Part shown: positions 45,822 to 57,509 of the stretch, one piece after another | How the letters are laid out: each line of letters starts with the position of its first letter | Numbering within the stretch: the stretch's first letter is position 1 | Assembly (NCBI GenBank): GCA_024741835.1 | Contig: JAENRP010000181.1 | Coordinates: 23,567 to 87,566 of the forward strand | DNA from: Diplocarpon mali | Taxonomy: Eukaryota > Ascomycota > Leotiomycetes > Helotiales > Drepanopezizaceae | Reading direction: 5' to 3' | DNA length: 64,000 nucleotides | Translations under genes and position numbers: made by a program | The notes under the pieces: model-generated | The model's database searches: none | Told to the model about the DNA's origin: nothing | Seen by the model: only the letters and a program-made list of their open reading frames with translations

Positions 45822-45987
45822 AAGAGCAAAAGGAGGAAAATACGTACGAAAAGAAACAGCATAGGAATGGCGGTAAACGATATTACTCTCGTCTGCTTGA
45901 TTGCATAGTAAAGAGGAAAAGAGGACAAAGGAAAGGCAGCCGTGCCCTCCCAACCGTTCAAATTTGCGGAGACAGCTCCGGAGACCG
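45822..45987 (-). CDS. Possible small protein, weak
   Basis: On the minus strand an ATG at about 45987 opens a frame (MSVSGAVSANLNGWEGTAAF, then PLYYAIKQTRVISF and a hydrophobic IPMLFLF) that reaches a canonical gtacgt donor after about 48 codons. Without splicing the frame continues another 34 or so codons to a stop at about 45743. The hydrophobic C-terminal part could be a membrane segment. The family is unknown, and both ends of the model are uncertain. Confidence 0.2.
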
Positions 45988-46520
45988 ACATCCGCCCCAC
46001 CAAACTCGATTATGCGACGCAACCAATAGCCGTCCGCTATCTATGACAAGCGGAAAAAATTAATGCAAGATACTACTTGGCTAAATGCAAGATCTAACTA
46101 ACTGCCTCACATACTTTATACTCAGTTGTAGTTGAGTATCTATGCTAGGTGAGCGCTGCATATTCGTGGTTACGATTAAAGAAGAGAGAGATGATAGATG
46201 AGTATAATTGCCAGTAGACTAGTTACAAGCGGCCTGGATGAAATAGGCCATGCCTGTGGAACTGTTTTGTGTTTCATTGCCCTCGCTAGCTTACGGTTGA
46301 TTTGATTCCATTGGATTGAGGTTAAGCATGGACAGATTTTTTTGTTGCAGTTTGGGGGCGTAGGCTTTGGATTTCGAAATTTAATGCCAGAGGCGGCAGA
46401 AATTCTGGCACATGTAGATAGGCAAGTAAGAGATTGCCGTCGTATGCGTCTTACCTCACCCTAAAGAATCACGAAGAGCCAAGTAGATCGGACTTGCTAA
46501 TCGGGTATCTTTTTTAGGGG

Positions 46521-46521
46521 N
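46521..46521. other. Ambiguous base (N) in a G-run
   Basis: The sequence reads ggggNggggg. Homopolymer length and base are unresolved here, which marks a draft-quality spot outside any called coding sequence. Confidence 0.99.
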
Positions 46522-46589
46522 GGGGGTGCGTCAGGGCGGATACCGAATATTAAGAAGATCTTATTATCCAACTCCAAGCACAAGGCCCT

Positions 46590-48365
46590 TCAATCAGCCT
46601 CCTCACTCTTCTTCTTCTTCTTGCGATCCTTCTGATCGTCCTCGTCCTCGTCCTCTCCCCCCTCCTTCCGTCTCTCCGCAAGCAGCGCATCATGCACCTC
46701 CTCGCTGCCTTCATCTTTCTTCTCGTCCCACTCAACATCATACTCATCCGCCACGCCCTTGATCTCCTTCCGCAGCGCATTCGCCTCCTCAATCATCGCT
46801 TCCCACTTCCCCACGTCGAAGCCGCGGGCGGTATACAATGTGTTCTGGCGGCGGGAGACGGTCAGGTTAAGAGCGGCACGGTAGGAAACCTCACGGTTGT
46901 GGTACAGGAACCAGAGGTAGCCCAATATGATGGTCGAGAGACCGGCGAGGTAGGTCACGGGCTCCATTGTATCCCAGCCGTAAGAGGTGCGGAAGGTAAA
47001 GTCTGGGACGTGTTAGCTATAGTTTTCGATATCAAAACTCGAGTCCAAAAATTGGGTAGAAGAAAGAGAGGAAGTCGATGTGAACCAAGAATACTCACGG
47101 TAAATAGCCCCCCACCACCCGACCAGAATCGCGAACCCACCCATCGCCAACCTCTGCGCACTCCGATGAGCAAGCGCATCACACTCCTTCTTGACACCCG
47201 CCATATCGCTTAACTTCCTACTCGTCTTCCTAAGCCTGACCCTCAAATAATGCGTGCGATCATTGAAACTCGGCACCCCTACACGAATCTCCTTCCCCGC
47301 GCCCTCAATCTCCACCGCGAACTCCTTGCCCCTTGCTGCATCTCTGATAAAATCACCTATCTCTGTAGAAGAGGACCAGCGCACGAATTTCTGGCCTTGT
47401 GAAGGGGAGGGAGTCTCGCGGCCTTGGCCGGAGTAGGTCTCGACGCCTCCTTCGCCCGGGCCGCCGCGAAGCGACGTCTCGATTTTGTCGATTCTGGAAT
47501 CATGTGATTCTGCTTCAGGCTTGGTCTCCTTTCCCGACTCGTCGGCCTCTTTGTCTTTCCCACCAGCTATCTTTCCGACTTTCACAAGCTTCCCATCAAT
47601 CATCTCCTCTTCACTACCCTCATCCCCCTTCTCCTTTTCGCCCGCTTCATCCTCAACATCATCCTCATCCCTCGCATCAGCCTTTATCTCATCCTTCGCA
47701 CTATCCTCTGCCCGAAACCATACACCAGGCACCTTCTCACCCCCATCGCTCCCCTTGATCATAGGCAACTCGCTCTGAATCAGGCGCTCCAAATACGACA
47801 ACGGCTGGTGCGGATGCACGAGTAAAGCGAGCGGTTCGATAGATTTACGGTCTGTGTTTTTGTCGCGCGTGGTGAGGGGGAGGATAAGTTTGAGGAGGCG
47901 GGAGGGGGTTGTTAGCAGTTTGCCTGTTGAGAAACATCAGCCAACTGAACTGCTCACTAAGAATCGATATGCTGAGGAGAATGTGCGGAGATCTGTACCC
48001 TTGGTCATAGCCCCCGCCGTGCGTTGCCTTGCAACAGGTGGCTGATCGCTGCCTTCCCGATGCCACGGCGTTCGCGCCTGCAACTCTCTTGCTTCCCCAA
48101 TCGCATCGTCAATCTGATTATGAAACCCTTCTTCCTGTTCCTCTAGACCTTTCTGGTTCAGCGCTTTAGCTTTGCTGGTCGCATTATCGCTGTCGGATTT
48201 GTGGAGCGGTATCGAGCTAGAAAAGCATCTTGACTGGCAAATTGCGGATGGGTCCGGACTATAGAATTGAAGTAGAGGTCTGCTAGTCTGGATGTATAGG
48301 CGTGTTGTTGATGCTTTTATGGAGACGCAGATACAGCTTGCAGCGCGGGCAGTTAGACGCCGCAT
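46590..48365 (-). CDS. mcu: Mitochondrial calcium uniporter pore subunit (MCU)
   Basis: Three exons: 48365-47999, 47923-47099 and 47002-46590, 534 aa. Intron 1 (75 bp) has donor gtacag and branch gctgatg. Intron 2 (96 bp) has donor gtgagt, branch gctaac and acceptor ccag. The start at 48365 gives an Arg-rich mitochondrial presequence ([11 protein letters not shown]); an in-frame ATG at 48536 is less likely. A long acidic low-complexity segment follows, then the conserved region before TM1 ([17 protein letters not shown]), the selectivity filter WDTMEP (Asp408, Glu411), and TM2 ([17 protein letters not shown]). The second intron falls between TM1 and the filter. The C-terminus is acidic and then Lys-rich. 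The protein forms the inner-membrane Ca2+ channel; MICU-type regulators are not in the window. Confidence 0.95.
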
Positions 48366-48757
48366 GGGTGCGGTAGTAGAGGAGAGAGAGAATGATAGGA
48401 ATTCAGGCAGAGCTGTATCAAGGTACTGTACAATGCGTGTCGCATGTATATTTGGATGTAGGGTTGAAGCCGCAGCTCCCAAGCAGAGCAGCTGTCCCTG
48501 TTTGATCAACCGCCAACGATTGGGCAACGACGTCATAAGTAGCCTCGCACACTCACGTGATTATGTGTTGCTCAGCATCGCCTGGAGAGTGGAGCAAAGT
48601 CAATAAGTGTAAGCGAAAGCAACAAACAAATCAGAACTTCGTTTATACGAAAACAACTTCCTACTCATCACAGATCCCAGCATCCGGTAATTCTGTACAT
48701 TAATACAACCCTGCATCCATCTATGACTCCAATCATCCGACCATCCCAATGTTACAT
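48366..48757. other. Short intergenic region between mcu and the OGDH E1 gene
   Basis: About 390 bp separates two minus-strand genes, so it must hold the mcu promoter and the 3' UTR of the OGDH gene. No element is recognised. Confidence 0.4.
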
Positions 48758-51700
48758 TTACTCGCCCTTCAACTTATCTTGAGTGACAGTAAAGGCAGTC
48801 TCCAACAACTCAGCCTCCTCCTTTGTATGGCTAGCTTTCAATCCAGTAGCCACACTGGCACTGGGATTGCGGCCCGCGTACATGACGTGCTTACGGTCGT
48901 GGAATTCAGTCTGGTTGAGCAAGGTCTCGATCCTGGGTTGGGTGAACGACCAAGCGCCAGCATTCAGCGGCTCTTCTTGGGCCCAGACAATCGTCTTAGC
49001 GTTTTTGTAAGTGTCGAGGTTCTCCTTGAGTTTTTTCCAAGGGAATGGATTCAATTGCTCGATACGGGTGATGGCAGTGTTCTTTATACCATTGTCGGCG
49101 CGGTATTTGTAGAGAGCGGCGTAGACTTGGCCAGAGCAGATGATGACTCGGTCGATCTCGCCGGCCTCCGCGATGGATTTTCCATGTTCAGGGTCGGGAA
49201 TGATCCATTTGAATTGCGATTTCCCGGTGAACTCTTCAATGGTCGAGCGGGCAATCGGATGTCTGAGCAAAGATTTAGAGAAGAAGATGACGAGGGCTGT
49301 CTAGTATTAGTCGAGCACACATATATAATAGGGAACACTTACGCTTGCGAAATTGTCTGTTCATCTGTCTTCTCAAGATGTGAAATAGGTTTGCTGGTGT
49401 TGTCATGTAAGCAATCTGCATGTTGCAGTCTTGATGTTGACGAATCAATTTCTCTGGCGCTGGATAAATACGAGGGTCCTCATTAGAGAGCTGGAGGTAT
49501 CTCTCCATGCGTCCGGACGAGTGCTCAGGCCCTTGCCCATCATAACCGTGAGGTAACGACATGACAAGACCAGATCTCTGCATCCACTTCACTTCACCAG
49601 ATGCGACAAATTGATCAATGATACATTGAGCATTGTTGGCGAAATCACCGAATTGAGCCTCCCACATGACGAGGGCGTTTGGCGAGGAGAGGGAGTATCC
49701 GTACTCGAATCCAAGACAGCCGAACTCACTTAACGAAGAGTTGGAGATGACAAACTTGCCCTGGTCCTTACTGATATGTTGGAGTGGGGTGTATGTCTTT
49801 TCAGTCTCCTGGTCGTGGAAGACCGCATGTCTCTGGGAGAAAGTACCACGCTCGACGTCTTGACCGGAAACCCGGACATGGTGTCCTTCTTGGACGAGAG
49901 ATCCAAAAGCAAGAGCCTCGGCAGTTGACCAATCGATGTTGGTACCTTCAGTCACGGTCTTGACGCGATTGGCAAGAATTCGCCTCAAGTTACGGTGAAC
50001 ATTGAAACCTTCTGGTGCCGTACCGATAGTCGTACCAATGTGCTCCAAAGTGTTCACGGGAATGCCGGTGGGACTGTGGGGGAGGACCTCATTGGCAAGC
50101 TCCTTTGGAGATTTGAATCCGTTCCATGCCGAAGTGGTCCATTCCTTTGAGGTTGGCTGGTAATCCTTACTTTTGGTGAAGCTCTCCTCCAGCATGCCCC
50201 AAACCCACTTTCGGTGCTCTTCAATATCCTCTTTGGTAAAGCTGCCATCCTTGAGGAGTTGATCAATGTAGATATCGATTTGCGGCTCGTGAGATTGAAT
50301 GCGCTTATACATTAGAGGCTGAGTGAAGGATGGCTGATCAGTCTCGTTATGCCCGTGTTTACGGTAGCAAACAAGATCGATCACAACGTCCTTGCGGAAC
50401 TCAGCACGCCAGTCGGCGGCCAGTTGGCAAACGTAGTTCACAGCCTCAACATCATCAGCGTTGACGTGGAATACTGGAGCGTCGATAGCCTTGGCAATGT
50501 CGGTACAGTAGGCCGTTGAACGAGCGAAACGTGGATCCGTGGTGAAACCGATCTGATTGTTGACAACCAAGTGCACGGTTCCACCGGTGGAATAGGCAGG
50601 CAGTGAGTGAAAGCCAAGACATTCGTAGACGACACCCTGTGCAGCAAAAGCGGCATCACCGTGTAGAAGAACTCCCATAGCAGTGTTGTGGGCCTTCTCA
50701 TCGTTGTTGTAGTGTTGGATAGCTCTGGTTTTGCCCAAGACAACGGGATCTTCGGCTTCAAGATGGGATGGATTGGCAACAAGAGATAGTTGAACACGCT
50801 TGCCAGAGGGAGTAGGGCGCTCGAAGTTCATACCCAGATGGTACTTGACATCGCCAGATCCCTCATCCTCAGCAGCAGCACTTCCTCCAAACTCGGAGAA
50901 AATGGATTCGTTGGGCTTTCGAACGACATTGGAAAGAACGTTCAAACGACCACGATGAGGCATACCAATGACTATATCTTTGACACCATAATCCACACTT
51001 CGATCGATCAGGGCCTTCATACCAGGAACCAGGGTTTCACAACCCTCCAAACCGAAGCGTTTATCGTTGGGATATTTCGTTGCCAAGAAGCTCTCAAAGC
51101 TGGAGCTCCAGATAAGACGGTCAAGAATACGGCGCTTCTCGTCAATCGAATACTTGAATGGTTGCGGAACCTCGATACGCTCGCGAAGCCAGTCGCACTG
51201 TTCTCTGTCTGGAATATGGATATATTCTACGCCGTAAGAACCGCAGTAGATACGCTCACAAGCTGCAATAATGTCGCGCAGGGTCATCTTTTCACGGCCT
51301 TCCGTCTTGAATCGTGGCAAGATACCAGGGCCGAGGGTATATTCGGTGTCCAGATCTTTTTCTGTAAACGAGTAGTGCTCAAGTCGCAGCTCTTTCGGGT
51401 TGCTGTACCCAAATTCCTCAGCCTCACGCCGGATACCCAAGGGATCGATTTTCGCTTTGTGATGTCCACGAGCTTGGTAGGCGCGCACGAGTAATTGCAC
51501 CTTCAAGTGGTTGGTGACATCCGAGCCCTGCCCAGCAGACATGCCTGGTCCAGGAGAAAAGCTTGCAACGCCGCCGGTAGGTGTAGGGACGAGATTTGGG
51601 GGGGGGGTGAAGGCCTGGGACATGGGCATATCACCACTCTCCATATTCCGGAAGTAGACCTGCCATGAGATATGCACGCTCTGTGGATCCTCCTTCCATT

Positions 51701-51956
51701 GCATGTACATCTCGTCGATATAGTTTGCGGTATTTCCGGACAGAAAGCTGTCATTTGGATCGGGGGCATTGGCCACGGCTGCTGCATATCGTTTTTGCGT
51801 AGCAGCAGCCAAAGGTTGTTTCGAAGAACGGATGGATGCCACAAAGGACTTTGAGGAGAGGAGGGGAGGTGCTCGTGAGGTCGTGCAGAAAGATCTGGCT
51901 GCGCTGCCAGCTGTTACAAGCTGGCAGCTCTTTTGCCGCAGAGAGGAGCGAAGCAT
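48758..51956 (-). CDS. kgd1: 2-oxoglutarate dehydrogenase E1 component
   Basis: Two exons, 51956-49343 and 49296-48758, 1050 aa, the usual fungal length. The 46 bp intron has donor gtaagt, an actaat-like branch and acceptor acag, and splits the Pro codon before [13 protein letters not shown]. The N-terminus is a typical matrix presequence ([11 protein letters not shown]). Then come the E1 N-terminal motif ([19 protein letters not shown]), the dehydrogenase E1 domain with the thiamine diphosphate/Mg motif GDAAFAAQG (Gly433-Asp434) and the NNQIGFTT segment, the transketolase-like pyrimidine-binding domain ([20 protein letters not shown]), and the E1 C-terminal domain. It decarboxylates 2-oxoglutarate and succinylates the E2 lipoyl group in the TCA cycle, in the mitochondrial matrix. 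It lies next to and in the same orientation as mcu, and divergent from tfb1. Confidence 0.97.
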
Positions 51957-52523
51957 TTGCGCCAGCCAATGCAGAAGAGTAGGATGGGAAGCGAGGCGGG
52001 TGAGAGAATGTCACCGCGTAGGTTGTTGACAATGAGTTGGAAGAGGAAGATCCGGAGGTAAGGAGAGGCAGAATAAGTCGTTCAAGATGGGGGCGCAATC
52101 CAGCAGGAATTGGGAATCACCCGGCGAGGCGATCCGTAGCATCGGACCAACCCGTGCCAGCTTGCCGACCTCCGGCGAATCAGGGGTGTTGTATCGATGG
52201 GATGAGTCAGCAGCGATCGTGGGCTTGGCTTGCAGTCGAGATCTTGGGACAGGACATGACAGCTTCAGAGTCGGGAATTCTCTTGAGGAGACTTTCGTGC
52301 AATCTGAAGTCAACACAGAAACGACTCCCGCTCCCCCATGCGAATACTGTATACAGTATCATCTCACAACAGCTCGAGTTTTCTTGACTTTTCTCTCTGC
52401 GAAGGGGTTACATGTGCACGTCGCCATCAAAGATTGGCTGTGAATTCCGGATCAGGCTGCATATCACCGTCTTCAAGAGCGTCTTGGCCCTGATGTCAGA
52501 GCAGCAGTATCACAACCGTTGAG
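51957..52523. promoter_or_regulatory. Divergent promoter region between kgd1 and tfb1
   Basis: About 570 bp between divergent start codons. It must contain both promoters. Open frames inside it lack protein character, and no binding site is certain. Confidence 0.5.
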
Positions 52524-54450
52524 ATGGCGCCTATAAACGGCGCTGCAGCTTACAAGAAGAAAGATGGCAACTTGGCCGTTGCCAGCGACCAGAAGTCTAT
52601 ACAGTGGCTGGCTCAGGGCTCAGACAAGGGGGTAACGATTCCGATTAGAAATATCACCAGTGCGTATCATTTCAGATCTCAATTTTATTTGGCTACTCAC
52701 CTCACCGTTAGACCTGCAACAAACACCCGAGTCCGCAGCCAAGGTGATGCTCAAGATCTTCGAAAAGTCACCTGACGCGCCAGAAGCTGTGACCCATCTG
52801 TTCCACTTCAACTCGTCGTCAAATCCTCGTGGGGAGGCGAATGCTATCAAGGATGTCTTGACCAACTTGATTGCGGCTCTGAAGGCAAACGATGGCAGTA
52901 TACCAAAGGCGAATGGACCAACACCAACGGCACCTCTCGCCAGTACTGTGAAGTCTGGTGGAGCCCCGACGTGGTATGACGACGCGCAGCTGAAAATAGA
53001 CTACCAACTCCAGGAGTCGTTGCTGAAGAAAGACTTGTCACTAAATAGAACCTACATGGAATCGCGGCGGACCAAGCCAGAAAAAATTTCCGACTCGCAA
53101 TTCAACAAACAATTCTGGTCTACTCGGGTGAGTCTTCTGCGAGCGTTCGCAGTAGAGTCAAATCAGAAAAAGGGGTCGTACAACGTCTTGTCTGCAGTCA
53201 AGCCACGCCAGGTTGATGGAGAGCTTAAGCTGAATATCAGTGCTGAACAAGTACAATTGATCTTCAGTCAGCATCCACTCGTCAGACGTGTCTACGATGA
53301 GAATGTCCCCAAGCTCAAGGAGTCAGACTTCTGGTCGAGATTTTTCGTTAGTCGATTATTTAAGAAGCTCAAGGGAGAGCGAATCGTAGAAGCCGATGGC
53401 ACCGATCCCACGTTCGACCGATACCTCGATGCCCCTAATGACGATGGCTTGGGTAAAAGACTACTTGCTGCACATATTCCACACATCATTGATCTGGAGG
53501 GAAATGAAGAGAACCAAGGTGGAGCTGGATCGAGGAGCGGGAATCGGAAAGATTTCACGATGAGACCGGGCTCAATGACCAAAGTGCCCATCATCAGAAC
53601 GCTGAACAGCCTGAGCGAGAAGTTGATGGCATCAGTTGCACCTTCTGATATCAACCCAGCAGATCCTATCGGTATGAATGAGGAGACCTACAATCAGTTA
53701 TTATTGCGAGATTTGCAGGGTGACCCTGAAGAGAATCGGATTATGCTCAATATTAAAGAGCAAAGTGCTTTCCTCTCCAGTGAAAAATCCGCCGTCTCGG
53801 CTGAAGCTGCCTTATATGCAAAGCAAGTTCCGTCCAAGATACTGTCCGCCATGCGGAAAGATACCGGTAGAATGGGTGGCGACGAGACAGGTGGATTGGA
53901 TCTGCACTCAGCCATAGGTGTACTAGAAGACAGCGATAGCGAAGACGAAGATAAAGTTGGTCATGTCGGTAGCAGAGCCAGTATCGCCGACGCTCAAAAG
54001 CACGTCTTGGAAGGAATCGTAGCTCGCCGGGCAGCACTCGAGGGATCTGGAGTACAAACGCTGTCTGGGTTATCACAGCATCTTTTCGACAGGTTGACGT
54101 TGACACAAGCAACAACGACAGAATTCTTGCATCATTTCTGGCTCCATTTTCTCTCTGGAGATCCGGATAGAGCGGCCGAACTTGCCAAGCTGGTGGAGAC
54201 TTTGGACAGAGCAATGGACCGTATCAATGCCGTAGCTACAGATGCAGAAAAGGAACGAGACGATATCATTCGGGCTAAGAAGCAGCATATTCGGGATGTG
54301 TATGAGAAGTCGCAGAAGAGAATTCATTGGAAGCCGGAATCTGTCGGGGGTGGACGAAAAGTTGTGCTGGAGATGATGGATCCAACCATCAAAACTCTTT
54401 CCAAGGCGACAAAAGAATACCAAAAGGCTTTGGCTGCCGAGAAGGTCTAG
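52524..54450 (+). CDS. tfb1: TFIIH core subunit Tfb1 (p62)
   Basis: Two exons, 52524-52659 and 52712-54450, 624 aa. The 52 bp intron has donor gtgcgt and acceptor ttag, and splits an Asn codon. The N-terminus is the PH-like Tfb1 domain (AAYKKKDGNLAVASDQKS, continuing after the intron as NLQQTPESAAKVMLKIF to about residue 105), which in the family binds activators and TFIIE. Two BSD domains follow (about 115-170 and 215-270, the second with ESDFWSRFFVSRLFKKLKGE). The C-terminal part is helical (TEFLHHFWLHFLSGDPDRA) and matches the region that contacts other TFIIH core subunits. It acts in RNA polymerase II initiation and nucleotide excision repair. Confidence 0.95.
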
Positions 54451-54820
54451 AGGAAGAGATGAATGTCAAGAATTCCAGCTTTCAAGCAATTGAATCGGCA
54501 TCGTCAATAAGGCTGGAGACTCTGGATGAGCAAATCCAAACGCTTCCTATTTCTTTGTTTATCCGGGTTGTTTGAATGGTGGAATGATTACCAGAGCAGT
54601 GTAGCACGAACTAGAAGCGTTTGGCAGCTGTTTGGCAATAGCGATGGTGTTGAGGAAGGACCGAGGGTCTTGCCTGTACTTCCCAGTCAAAACTTTGCTT
54701 CCTTTCCGTCACGCACTGCATCCCACCCTACCCTAACCATCCGAATACATCCATTTTGCAGTCGCATTCTGCGCAGAGGCAAACATCCTTTGTTTCATCG
54801 CCTCAATTCTGGATATCACA
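54451..54820. other. Intergenic region
   Basis: About 370 bp between two plus-strand genes; holds the tfb1 3' UTR and presumably the promoter of the next gene. Nothing distinct is seen. Confidence 0.4.
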
Positions 54821-56500
54821 ATGACCACCGCATTAAGCATACTCCCTGGAGATTCCAAGTCACCGTCTAGAACACCTTTACGATCGCGCTCCGTCACTCC
54901 CACAATACCTAACACGTTACGCCGGAGAGGCTCTTTTCTACGCCATGATTCATCAGAAGAGTTCCCAAGCTCGCACGAGTCCATATTTGAGGCGTTTTGT
55001 TTCTCCGGAAGCGAAGGAAGCATTCACAAGGCCGAACTCATCGATATCCCCTCCCGGTTACCAAGACCGGTGAAGAAGAATGATGAGAACGTGAAAGATA
55101 CTCTGCCGCTGATCTTTATCGATGCAACCCAATTCCGCTACGGCAATGGCACGGTGCTGGACACAATCACGGAGCAGAAGAGCTTCGCCACCCTCCGGAC
55201 CAAGGCCAAAACCAAGTCAGCGGATGCCAGCCCAAGCGTGCCGTTCCTCACGCACCGGGATAGCTTTATCCTGTCGAAGATGCCTCGCCGCATGATTTCC
55301 TTTAGTCTCGACGATATCGATCTGATCAAACAGTCCTACCACGATGCTTGCACAGCCATTGAGAAAGAAGCAACCCAACCCTTGCTCGCTCACGAGGTTT
55401 ACGCAGAGCCCAAGAGTCCTATCCATGCACCACCTGATAGACCTTCAACTCCACCGGGCATGCCGTCTTGGGCTGAAGCTCAGAGAGCTCCTCTCCCGCC
55501 ACCTCGAAGACAACAGCCGCGAAAGAGAAGCGTCCTTCAGAGGCTTCTTGGTCTTCCAGGATCGCCGGTCAAAGCATCCCGAGTTCCGACCTCTGCAGAG
55601 GGAAGGAATAGGACAGTGTCTGCACCAGTCCGAGGTCGAACTGCTCCGCGTTTTCGGCCTCCCAAAAGCGTGTATGGAGCTATAGATCAGCACCCGTTCT
55701 ACACTGCACCCCTGGCACACGTTGGGCCTGTAGTCGTTGCACCCGCTCCAGAGCTGATGCCAGTAATCAAGCCCAAAGGCAACCGTCTCCGCAAGCAACA
55801 AGTCAGATTTACACCCTCTGCAGTAGCTCGAACCTCCGAGCCCAACGCCCTTTCAAGTGTGACGGACTCCACAACAGCCGTAGCCGTCGCACCGTCTCAA
55901 CCAGTAGGGAGCTCCAGCTCTACCGCCCCTGATTTCCAGAAGCAGCCTTGCGCACATCGAGATTTCAGTGGTAGTTCTGTCCTCGCTTCACAATCAGAAG
56001 CTCCAGGAGCGGAATACGGTCTCATAGTCCCCGACTCACCCAGCCCACAATCACATCCCGAAGCAGGGTCTTCTATTGACGGACTACCGAGCCAGGCCCT
56101 CTCCGTAGCCCCGACGCAGAACGACCGCGACGCTCTCTGTGTGCTCGACACACCGCGCGACCGCACATCTATCTCGTCAGCAAGCTATCTGATGTCTGGC
56201 GCACTGAGAGCACCAACCCCGCCTCCACGCGCCATTCCAGACCCGCAACACGTGTGCAACAGCCCCGTCATGGAGACGAAGAAAGGCTGGTGTTGGAAAT
56301 GCAGCGCCCGGTCTGTGCTCGGGAGGCTGGAACGTTGGTGGCGGGGCACAGAGGGGATCATGTGCTTTGTGTGCTGTGGATTTGATATTGACGAGGATGG
56401 AGATGGAAACAAGAGGGGGGGCAGCGCACACGGTGCGAGACCCGGGGATGATGAACAAGTGAGAGCAGCGAGGATCGCGACGCCCGCTATGTCTCGTTAG
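54821..56500 (+). CDS. Orphan fungal protein with C-terminal CxxC-x20-CxxC motif
   Basis: Single exon, 559 aa, starting at the ATG at 54821. The N-terminus is Ser/Arg/Pro-rich with several phospho-site-like SP/TP motifs. A more ordered segment lies at about 90-185 (LPLIFIDATQFRYGNG, MPRRMISFSLDDIDLIKQSY). A long Pro/Ser/Thr-rich linker includes a basic cluster (RRQQPRKRSVLQRLLG). Near the C-terminus is GWCWKC, 20 residues later CFVCC (Cys491, Cys494, Cys515, Cys518, with an extra Cys519), between them LGRLERWWRG. Two CxxC pairs at this spacing suggest a small zinc-binding or disulfide module, which is an inference. No signal peptide or membrane segment is seen. Family not recognised. It is the last gene before the GC-rich block. 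Confidence 0.8.
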   Translation: MTTALSILPGDSKSPSRTPLRSRSVTPTIPNTLRRRGSFLRHDSSEEFPSSHESIFEAFCFSGSEGSIHKAELIDIPSRLPRPVKKNDENVKDTLPLIFIDATQFRYGNGTVLDTITEQKSFATLRTKAKTKSADASPSVPFLTHRDSFILSKMPRRMISFSLDDIDLIKQSYHDACTAIEKEATQPLLAHEVYAEPKSPIHAPPDRPSTPPGMPSWAEAQRAPLPPPRRQQPRKRSVLQRLLGLPGSPVKASRVPTSAEGRNRTVSAPVRGRTAPRFRPPKSVYGAIDQHPFYTAPLAHVGPVVVAPAPELMPVIKPKGNRLRKQQVRFTPSAVARTSEPNALSSVTDSTTAVAVAPSQPVGSSSSTAPDFQKQPCAHRDFSGSSVLASQSEAPGAEYGLIVPDSPSPQSHPEAGSSIDGLPSQALSVAPTQNDRDALCVLDTPRDRTSISSASYLMSGALRAPTPPPRAIPDPQHVCNSPVMETKKGWCWKCSARSVLGRLERWWRGTEGIMCFVCCGFDIDEDGDGNKRGGSAHGARPGDDEQVRAARIATPAMSR

Positions 56501-57136
56501 GATGGTGCGGGCGAGGGGATCCCAGGTGTGGATTACGGGTATGGAGTCTCGGCGTGCGTTCTTGTAACGTGGGATCAAATTGGCGTTTGTCGAGAAGGAA
56601 TACGAGACGAGAAAATGTATGTGGTTTTTAGACCAGTATCTTGATAGGCTGCCACCTCGTGCCTCTCGCAGTGGGGGGGTAAGCGGCGACGAGCATAGAT
56701 CTACTTGCGGCTATTGCTAAGCACTTCATCCAACCTGACTAAACAAAGAGGCTCTGGTGATGGTGGTCGTCGGACTCGTCGCAAGCGAGATAAGGTTAGG
56801 CAAACCAAGCGAGGGGCTGAGCATTGGGAAGTGTGTTTTGTTCGTACCCGCTGATCTGGCTGGTTGCTTGTGTTGGCTCAATGTCGGCAAGTTCACGACC
56901 TCGTGCGTCCTGAGAATTGATGGCAAAAGGGTGGCCGGCGCAAGTCGGGCCAGGCCCCCAGACCGACATTCCAGCCGCGGTGGGAGAACGAGTCGCGCCG
57001 ACGGCACTCTGTCGACGGCGTCCCGCTCGCCGAGTCTTCCGTGCAGACCTCCCGTCCGGCGTAGAAGCCTCCTCGGCCTACGTGACGAGACGGGCTACCA
57101 ATCTCTGACCCGATTTTGATTTTTGGTTTTATTTTC

Positions 57137-57233
57137 AAAAGAGAGGGAAGAGAAGTGAGAAGAAGAGAAGAGGGAGAGAGAGAAAGAAGAAAGAAAAAGA
57201 AGATAGAAGAGAGAGAGAGAGAGAGAGAGAGAG
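57137..57233. repeat. Purine tract ending in (GA)n
   Basis: About 97 bp of almost pure purine on the plus strand, ending in a perfect GA dinucleotide run of about 26 bases. Confidence 0.95.
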
Positions 57234-57469
57234 CGCAACACACGCGACGGCAGGTATTCGCTGGTCGTCACCCGGCCCACGACCGAGCTGCCGGTCTGAG
57301 GCTCGTGTCTGGCAGAGCGGACGAGGATGCCCGATTCTCCTTGGTCTAGGGTCGCACGTGACCGGAGGCTCTTCGTCGTAATGTAGGGAGCCCCCGACTC
57401 GGAGGGGGGATCGCGGCCTGGAAGAGCGGAGGGGACTGTTCATCTAGCAAATGTAGCGAAAGAAAAGAA

Positions 57470-57509
57470 GATGCTGAAGCTGATGCTGATGCTGAAGCTG
57501 AAGCTGACG
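57470..57509. repeat. GCTGAW hexamer repeat
   Basis: About 40 bp of gatgct/gaagct hexamers, which translate as alternating Ala-Ser on the minus strand. Confidence 0.85.

Larger units (their letters stand above)
43080..46589. other. Gene-poor region, no confident gene
   Basis: About 3.5 kb. Overlapping frames of 90-220 codons occur on both strands at 43.7-44.8 kb, but none has consistent splice-linked extension or a known domain. A weak small-protein frame is listed at 45822-45987. A (CAATC)n tract lies at 45531-45551, and an ambiguous base at 46521. Confidence 0.4.

Noticed and set aside
48366..48536. 57-residue N-terminal extension of MCU from an upstream ATG
   Set aside because: Starting at 48365 exposes an Arg-rich mitochondrial presequence, which the longer form would bury.
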